A stretch of DNA of 64,000 bases. Origin: Nocardia miyunensis NBRC 108239 (GTDB lineage Bacteria > Actinomycetota > Actinomycetes > Mycobacteriales > Mycobacteriaceae). This document shows positions 59,255 through 64,000 of this stretch, one piece after another (the stretch's first letter is position 1; each line of letters opens with the position of its first letter). The notes under the pieces were generated by a model. It was not told the origin of the DNA and ran no database searches. It worked only from the letters and a program-made list of their open reading frames with translations. The stretch is taken from NCBI RefSeq assembly GCF_001613065.1, contig NZ_BDBQ01000073.1, forward strand, positions 1 through 64,000. Direction: 5' to 3'. Both the position numbers and the translations under genes were made by a program.

Positions 59255-59492
59255 GCGGCTCTCCTGTTCGGTAAATCATCTTTCGACCACTTGGCCGTGT
59301 CCGGATCTTAGCGGGCCGTTAGCGTTCACATTGGGGGTATGCACCGACCGCCGGCATGCGCCCCGGCACGTGCCCACGCGACCGGGGGCGATACCCGACC
59401 GATATGAAACGATGTTTTTCAGTTCAAAGTAGTTTTGCCGCAAGATCACCCTTCAAAATGCAACACTGGGATCCCCGGGGGAAGGATCCAGG

Positions 59493-60041
59493 ATGCTCAT
59501 CACCCACCGACATCACGGGACATTCGGTACCGGAAGTACCGCACCGCCCCGCCCCGCCGCGCTGACCATCGAGGTCGGCGCGGCGGTCGGAGTGGGGTCG
59601 ACCAGAATCTCCGCATTCGACGCCGCACTGCGCGAACTCGGTGTGGGAGAAGCGAATCTGATCCGCCTGTCGTCGGTGATCCCGCCGTACGCGACGATCG
59701 AGCGGACCCGCAGGGTGCGCAGGCCCATCGTCTGGGGCGATCGGCTGTACTGCGTGTACGCGGTGGAATTCGCCGAAACCGAGGGCGCGACCGCCGCGGC
59801 CGGAATCGGCTGGACCGTGCGCGACGACGGCTCGGGCGCGGGCCTGTTCGTCGAACACGAGGCCGAAACCGCCAGGCAGGTCGACGAGCTCATCCATCAG
59901 AGCCTGACCGAGATGACCGCGGCCCGCGCCGGGGTCTTCGGGCCGGTGTGCACCAGCACGGTCGCGGCCACCTCCGATGGACGCCCGACCTGCGCCCTGG
60001 CCCTGGCGGCTTATCACACGGCGGGATGGAATCAACCGTGA
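59493..60041 (+). CDS. Pyruvoyl-dependent arginine decarboxylase
   Basis: A 182-residue proenzyme that makes agmatine from arginine. The family block VGVGSTRISAFDAALRELGV is followed by NLIRLSSVIPPYATIERTRR; self-cleavage is expected between Ser60 and Ser61, leaving a pyruvoyl group on the larger chain. Other conserved parts are YCVYAVEFAETEGATAAAGI and VFVEHEAETARQVDELI-type helices near the end. Its stop overlaps the start of the GNAT-like gene (GTGA), so they are coupled. Agmatine would enter polyamine synthesis or arginine catabolism; no agmatinase is seen in the window. Confidence 0.9.
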   Translation: MLITHRHHGTFGTGSTAPPRPAALTIEVGAAVGVGSTRISAFDAALRELGVGEANLIRLSSVIPPYATIERTRRVRRPIVWGDRLYCVYAVEFAETEGATAAAGIGWTVRDDGSGAGLFVEHEAETARQVDELIHQSLTEMTAARAGVFGPVCTSTVAATSDGRPTCALALAAYHTAGWNQP

Positions 60042-60658
60042 CCGAACCCGAGGAACCGGAAAGATCAAGGCGTACAGCGACTTCGGCTGCCGGCGGCATC
60101 CGGGTCAGCGTGGAGACCGCCATACCGGATCCGGAGATCGAACGCTTCCAACTGCTCTACGAGGAAGCCTTCGGTCCGTTACGCACTCGGGCGATCGCAC
60201 GGCAGGTTCTGCATCCGGGCGAATTCCATCAGGAGATGACAGACCCGCGAATCCAGAAGCACGTGGCCCGCGCACCCGATGGCGAACCGATCGGTCTGAC
60301 CACGTTGACTCGTCATCTGGAGACCGTGCCGTGGATCAGCCCCGAATATTTCGCGGCGCGTTTTCCGCAACACGCCGAGCGTGGCGCGATCTACTATGCA
60401 GGGTTCACATTGGTCGCCCCCGGCGCGCGACAAGGGGCCGCATTTCATGTCATGATCGAATCAGTCGTCCGAATATTGGCGGCGGAGCGCGCGGCCGTCG
60501 GCTGGGACATCTGCTCGTACAACAACTCTCGTTTCTCCTTCGCCGACGCCCTGCGGACGGCGATCGGGGAGCGTGCGACGGTCGATATCGCGGTGGAGGA
60601 TTCACAGACTTACTACGCGGCACGGTTCATCGGGGACGGAGCGGACAAGGGGGACTGA
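60038..60658 (+). CDS. GNAT-like protein of the agmatine/GGDEF operon
   Basis: A 206-residue protein with features of the GNAT acyltransferase fold: FQLLYEEAFGPLRTRAIARQ at the start, then the central strand-loop YYAGFTLVAPGARQGAAFHV followed by helix MIESVVRILAAERA, which resembles the acetyl-CoA-binding motif A (V-x-P-x-x-R-x-G-A/G). VGWDICSYNNSRFSFADALR follows. GTG 60038 overlaps the decarboxylase stop; an alternative ATG lies 12 bases earlier. An N-acyltransferase acting on agmatine or a polyamine would fit its position, but this is inference, as the family match is by eye. Confidence 0.65.
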   Translation: MTEPEEPERSRRTATSAAGGIRVSVETAIPDPEIERFQLLYEEAFGPLRTRAIARQVLHPGEFHQEMTDPRIQKHVARAPDGEPIGLTTLTRHLETVPWISPEYFAARFPQHAERGAIYYAGFTLVAPGARQGAAFHVMIESVVRILAAERAAVGWDICSYNNSRFSFADALRTAIGERATVDIAVEDSQTYYAARFIGDGADKGD

Positions 60659-62313
60659 TGATGCTCAGTGATCAGCACACGGTCGACCTCCGGCATCTGG
60701 CCGGGCCACTGTGGCGCGCATTCGTGCCGATGATAGCGGCGGTCATGATTGCGCTACCCCTGGTCACTGCCGCGGAAGCGGTCGTGACCACCGTACTGGC
60801 GGCGGTCGTCGCGACGACCGTCGCGATGATCGCCCTGGGCGTGCGGCGGCATCGACCGCCGGCGCCGATGCCGTGGTATCTGCTGGCCGGATCGGCCCTA
60901 CTGTTCGGTTTCGGGATCATGCTGCGCGATCTCATCCCGGCCGAGGGATACCTGTTCGACGATATGTTCACCCTGTCCGGATACGCCGGCGTACTGCTCG
61001 CGGCGCTGCTGTGGCTCGCGCCGCGCCGCGTCCACGGCGGCGGCAACGATCTGCTGCTGGACTCCGGGCTGATCGGCATGGGGGCGTTGCTGGCCTCGTG
61101 GACATTCCTGATCTCGCCGATCCTGGGCGGCGGGCACGGATCGGGCGCGCTGATCGCGGCCTGCTACCCGGTCATCGATGCGCTGCTGCTCACGGTGGTC
61201 ACCCATTCGGTGGTCACCGCGATGCGCTCGGAAACCTCATTACGCCTGCTGCACACGAGTCTGCTGGCCATCCTGGTCGCCGATTTCGGCTACAACCTGG
61301 TGGCGGCAGGGTCGATCCACCTGCCCTTCCAGATTCTGCTGATTCCGCTGCTGGGCGCGTATCTGCTGGTGGGGCTCGCGGCGCTGCATCCGACCATGGT
61401 CACCCTGGGCCAGCAGCAGCGCATCCGGCCGGATCAGTCCCGTCAGCGGGCCAGTTTCATCGCGGTCGCGCTGGTGGTGGCCTCGCTGGTGCCGACCATG
61501 GGCCACCGGCCCAGCATCGTGGATCGAGTGGTGATCTCCGCACTGCTCGCCGGATTGCTGATCGGCGTGCTCGCGCGCAGTGAGCGCGCCATCGGACGCA
61601 GTGCCCGCAGCGAGCGGCGGGCACAGTATCAGGCCGATCACGACATGCTCACCGGCCTGCTGAACCGCTCGGCACTACTGCGCGCCCCCGCCCGCAATCA
61701 CGAGCGATGGGCCGGGCGCACGCTGTGCCTGCTGTTCATCGATCTGGACGGATTCAAATCCGTTAACGACAGCTACGGCCACGCCATCGGTGACGAGCTG
61801 ATCGCCAATGCCGCGGCCCGCATCCGCCGCGTCATCCGTCACGACGATGTGGCCGCGCGCTACGGCGGTGACGAGTTCGTCGTGCTGACCTGCGCGAACC
61901 GATCGGATACCGCCACCCTCGCCGAGCGGCTCATCGCCGCGTTCGGCAATCCCTTCGAGCTCAGCGTGGGCGCGGTCTCGATCACGGCCAGCATCGGCAT
62001 CGCCCTGGGCTCCCCCCGGCCACCGGGTTCGGTCCACGAGATCCGCGGCCATGCCGCCCGGTGCCCGGAACCCGCCGAGACCGAGGTCACCCCGGATCCC
62101 GCACAGGACGTCCCCACGCCGCTCTCGCCCGACCTCGCGCCCACCGAAACCACGGTGTACGACCTACTGCGCGAGGCGGATTCGGCCATGTATCACGCCA
62201 AGGAATACTCCCTTGGCTACGTCTTCCACGACGAGATGCGACACCAGGGCCACCCCGAATCCCGTCGGGTGTGGCACCGCGACTCCCGCAAACACCGCGA
62301 GACAGCCGTATAA
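60658..62313 (+). CDS. Membrane GGDEF diguanylate cyclase
   Basis: A 551-residue enzyme that would make cyclic-di-GMP from two GTP. About eight to nine hydrophobic segments occupy residues 15-310 (for example AFVPMIAAVMIALPLVTAAE and LPFQILLIPLLGAYLLVGLA) and act as a membrane sensor. The cyclase domain starts ADHDMLTGLLNRSALLRAPA and has LFIDLDGFKSVNDSYGHAIG, then the active site YGGDEFVVLT near residue 402 and DSAMYHAKEYS. An RHDD five residues before GGDEF fits the product-inhibition I-site. Between the last strand (SIGIALG) and the final helix lies an inserted Pro/Glu-rich segment of about 45 residues. The ATG overlaps the GNAT-like stop (TGATG). Confidence 0.9.
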   Translation: MMLSDQHTVDLRHLAGPLWRAFVPMIAAVMIALPLVTAAEAVVTTVLAAVVATTVAMIALGVRRHRPPAPMPWYLLAGSALLFGFGIMLRDLIPAEGYLFDDMFTLSGYAGVLLAALLWLAPRRVHGGGNDLLLDSGLIGMGALLASWTFLISPILGGGHGSGALIAACYPVIDALLLTVVTHSVVTAMRSETSLRLLHTSLLAILVADFGYNLVAAGSIHLPFQILLIPLLGAYLLVGLAALHPTMVTLGQQQRIRPDQSRQRASFIAVALVVASLVPTMGHRPSIVDRVVISALLAGLLIGVLARSERAIGRSARSERRAQYQADHDMLTGLLNRSALLRAPARNHERWAGRTLCLLFIDLDGFKSVNDSYGHAIGDELIANAAARIRRVIRHDDVAARYGGDEFVVLTCANRSDTATLAERLIAAFGNPFELSVGAVSITASIGIALGSPRPPGSVHEIRGHAARCPEPAETEVTPDPAQDVPTPLSPDLAPTETTVYDLLREADSAMYHAKEYSLGYVFHDEMRHQGHPESRRVWHRDSRKHRETAV

Positions 62314-62319
62314 TCCGGC

Positions 62320-62544
62320 TCACCGCCGGAAGCGTTGGCGGACCTTGTCGAGCCGATCGGCGTACAAGAAGACTCGCCCACATCCCAGACAGAGCACCGC
62401 GGCCAGATCCGTCAGGGCGCGACCGCCTCCTCGGGCAACGAGGTACATCTCCGCCGAACCGCTCACCGGGACGCGCTCCCCATCGCAATCCGGACAGGGG
62501 GTGGACGGCGGTGTCACATGCTCGGGCTCGCCTCTGGAGAACAC
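62320..62544 (-). CDS. Small zinc-ribbon protein
   Basis: A 74-residue protein, unnamed. CPDCDGERVPVSGSAEMYLV holds the first CxxC pair and LCLGCGRVFLYADRLDKVRQ the second, a zinc-ribbon arrangement; a helical tail follows. GTG 62544 lies three bases from the stop of the upstream DUF6319-like gene, so the two are translationally coupled. It could be a nucleic-acid- or protein-binding partner of that protein. Confidence 0.75.
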   Translation of the reverse strand: MFSRGEPEHVTPPSTPCPDCDGERVPVSGSAEMYLVARGGGRALTDLAAVLCLGCGRVFLYADRLDKVRQRFRR

Positions 62545-62546
62545 AC

Positions 62547-63311
62547 CTAACCGGAGAGTTCGTCGAGGACGCGGCGGGCCTGTTCCAGTTCGGACTGGAG
62601 TTGTTCCACCTTGACGCGCTGCGAATTCCGGACCGATTCCAGGACCGAATCGACCACCTCGGCGACCTCGGGGTGCAGGATTTTGGCGGCCTGGGCGACC
62701 GCGGAGCCCGCGACCGCGATTCCCCGGACGGTGCGCTTCTTGCCGTTGACGACATCGACGGTCCACTCACCGTCGGCGGTGCCGGACAGCGTGACGGTGA
62801 CCTCGGGGGTCTTCGCCTTGCGAGCGGGGGCGGCCTTGGCCGGGCGGGCGGGCTGTTTGGCCGGGGCGGGTTTGGCGTTCTCGGCGGTGTCGGACTCGGC
62901 GGCCGGTTTCGACGCGGCGGGCTTGGCCGCGGCCGGTTGCGCGGGAGCCGCGCTCTCCGGGGCCGGGTTCGGCGGGAGCGGCGAGGGGGTGACGGACGAC
63001 GGCATGCTCACTGGGGTGTCCTTCCTGGGTTTCGCGGCGGCTGGAGGCGCGGTGCGCCTGGCCGGTTTGGTCAGCGTCACTTCGGTGGGCGAGAACGACA
63101 GCACATCCTTGGAACCCGTCGGCCGCACCTGCAGGAAATCGCCCTCGGCGGGATCACCGAGCGCGAGCACCTTGCCCGAGCGGCCTTCGGGCACTCCGAC
63201 CGCTTCCGCGGTGAACCACACCATCGGTGGGCGATCCGCGGCGAGGTCCGCGGCGATCTGCCGAATTTCTGTGTCGGACAAGGGCTGCGGCTTCGTTCGA
63301 CGCGATGACAT
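62547..63311 (-). CDS. DUF6319-like protein
   Basis: A 254-residue protein of unknown function. A folded N-terminal part has LSDTEIRQIAADLAADRPPM, VWFTAEAVGVPEGRSGKVLA and LGDPAEGDFLQVRPTGSKDV. A long Ala/Pro/Lys-rich linker (about residues 95-165) follows, then VTVTLSGTADGEWTVDVVNG and a helical end AVAQAAKILHPEVAEVVDSV with EQLQSELEQARRVLDEL, probably a coiled coil. The basic linker is like that of nucleoid proteins. I recall similar nocardial proteins as DUF6319; the name is tentative. ATG 63311 was chosen over an upstream extension without similarity. Confidence 0.65.
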   Translation of the reverse strand: MSSRRTKPQPLSDTEIRQIAADLAADRPPMVWFTAEAVGVPEGRSGKVLALGDPAEGDFLQVRPTGSKDVLSFSPTEVTLTKPARRTAPPAAAKPRKDTPVSMPSSVTPSPLPPNPAPESAAPAQPAAAKPAASKPAAESDTAENAKPAPAKQPARPAKAAPARKAKTPEVTVTLSGTADGEWTVDVVNGKKRTVRGIAVAGSAVAQAAKILHPEVAEVVDSVLESVRNSQRVKVEQLQSELEQARRVLDELSG

Positions 63312-63660
63312 GGTGCACTCCGGGCGGGTTCGTAGACGTCTGCGTGCCAAGAGCATGCCCCATAGCACCGACAAGTCCACATCGCCGGATGCTTCCGAGC
63401 CCCGCCACAGAGATGAGCAATCATTCGGCAAAACCGCACTGCGACATAAGCACCGCCCTCCGAACCCGATCCGATGAACTCGACCAACCAGGAGAATCGT
63501 AGGGGCTGCGGACAACTCGCGACATTCGGCACCGCATCCGCCATGCCGATTTCATGCCGCACAGCAATCTTCGAGTATTCCCCGTCGGCGCGGACAGCCG
63601 GGCCGTGACCGGGTAATGTCCGGACTCCATGAAGAGTCCGGTGGTCGGCGGGGCTGCGCG
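63312..63660. other. Intergenic region between divergent genes
   Basis: About 350 bases that must hold the promoters of the DUF6319-like gene (minus) and the isomerase-like gene (plus). No gene or clear palindrome is visible. Confidence 0.5.
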
Positions 63661-64000
63661 ATGAGTTCGCCACATCTGCCCGCGTTACGCGATGAGCGGC
63701 TCGCCGTGCTCGACTTCTGTCGCGATCTGAGTTCCGCGGACCTCAGCGCGCCGAGCGCCGCGGCGGGCTGGTCCGTCGCGGACGTACTCATCCACATGAC
63801 CACCGTGCTGCGCGCGATCCTCACCCCGACCGCCGCCGCCTACCTGACCACCCGCGACGTGGAACGCCTCAACGAACGACTCGTCGACGAAAAACGCTCG
63901 CACACAACCGGACAGCTTCCCGCTGAATTCGAGACGTGGAGCCGCCGCGGCTGCGCCGCTCTCACCGTGCTGACCATGCCGATACTCGGCGCGCTTCGCA
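63661..64000 (+). CDS. Maleylpyruvate isomerase-family protein, N-terminal part
   Basis: A gene that starts with ATG 63661 and runs off the window; 113 residues are visible. It begins MSSPHLPALRDERLAVLDFC and has DLSSADLSAPSAAAGWSVAD then VLIHMTTVLRAILTPTAAAY. The W-xVxD-x-x-x-H pattern and the helix before it are those of the mycothiol-dependent DinB-like family (TIGR03083). The second metal-binding part is outside the window. Confidence 0.75.
   Translation, partial: MSSPHLPALRDERLAVLDFCRDLSSADLSAPSAAAGWSVADVLIHMTTVLRAILTPTAAAYLTTRDVERLNERLVDEKRSHTTGQLPAEFETWSRRGCAALTVLTMPILGALR

Overview
The window is chromosomal DNA of a high-GC actinobacterium, most likely Nocardia or a close relative in the Mycobacteriales. 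Supporting signs are the tmRNA tag peptide ADSNQRDYALAA, mycothiol-dependent and deazaflavin-type enzyme families, the conserved prfB-mscS-ftsE-ftsX set with smpB and ssrA downstream on the same strand, a hisN-fadE24-fadE23 arrangement like that of mycobacteria, and many GTG/TTG starts. Almost every real gene is packed tightly, with frequent ATGA/GTGA stop-start overlaps.

Layout. 1-4080 is a mobile region: an intact IS1380-family element with a 5-bp target duplication sits inside an older transposase remnant, followed by a tyrosine integrase. Next comes ssrA (4154-4520, minus), whose 3' end is partly repeated beside the integrase. 4955-7067 holds a deazaflavin-dependent nitroreductase-like gene, a MarR regulator with a perfect operator, and an EamA exporter. 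smpB (7064-7543) lies about 10.8 kb from ftsEX. The DNA between them carries a YeiH/LysR pair, an AraC gene beside a dehydrogenase-dioxygenase-BKACE catabolic operon, a DUF4232 lipoprotein, two paralogous small membrane proteins and recQ. 18308-22250 is ftsX-ftsE-small membrane protein-mscS-prfB, then an SDR, hisN, a Uma2 protein and the fadE24-fadE23 operon behind a twin palindromic operator.

28435-33555 is the most distinctive metabolic unit. A DAHP synthase feeds chorismate synthesis, an FkbO/Hyg5-type chorismatase turns chorismate into an aromatic or dihydroaromatic acid, an acyl-adenylating ligase activates it, and an EamA permease may export it. Three of the four genes overlap. No polyketide synthase, terpene or sugar genes are visible, so this looks like an orphan module. 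34862-43902 carries a DHFR-like/YciI/ECF sigma operon, two tandem FadD12-like ligases and a copper-type pair (small membrane protein and Met-rich PepSY protein).

44161-53966 is an accessory and decaying stretch. It holds an arsR operon with a frameshifted SRPBCC gene, cupin and HTH remnants, an XRE gene fused by deletion to a DUF397 tail, a TetR/oxidoreductase pair, a frameshifted SDR, an SDR remnant, an apparently self-regulated Fic protein, and a LysR with a 4,5-dihydroxyphthalate-decarboxylase-like gene. 54139-64000 returns to intact genes: an OatA-like acyltransferase, a methyltransferase, a sodium/solute symporter with a small partner, and a coupled operon of pyruvoyl-dependent arginine decarboxylase, GNAT-like protein and membrane GGDEF enzyme. 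That operon could link agmatine to cyclic-di-GMP. The window ends with a zinc-ribbon protein, a DUF6319-like protein and the start of a mycothiol-dependent isomerase-like gene.
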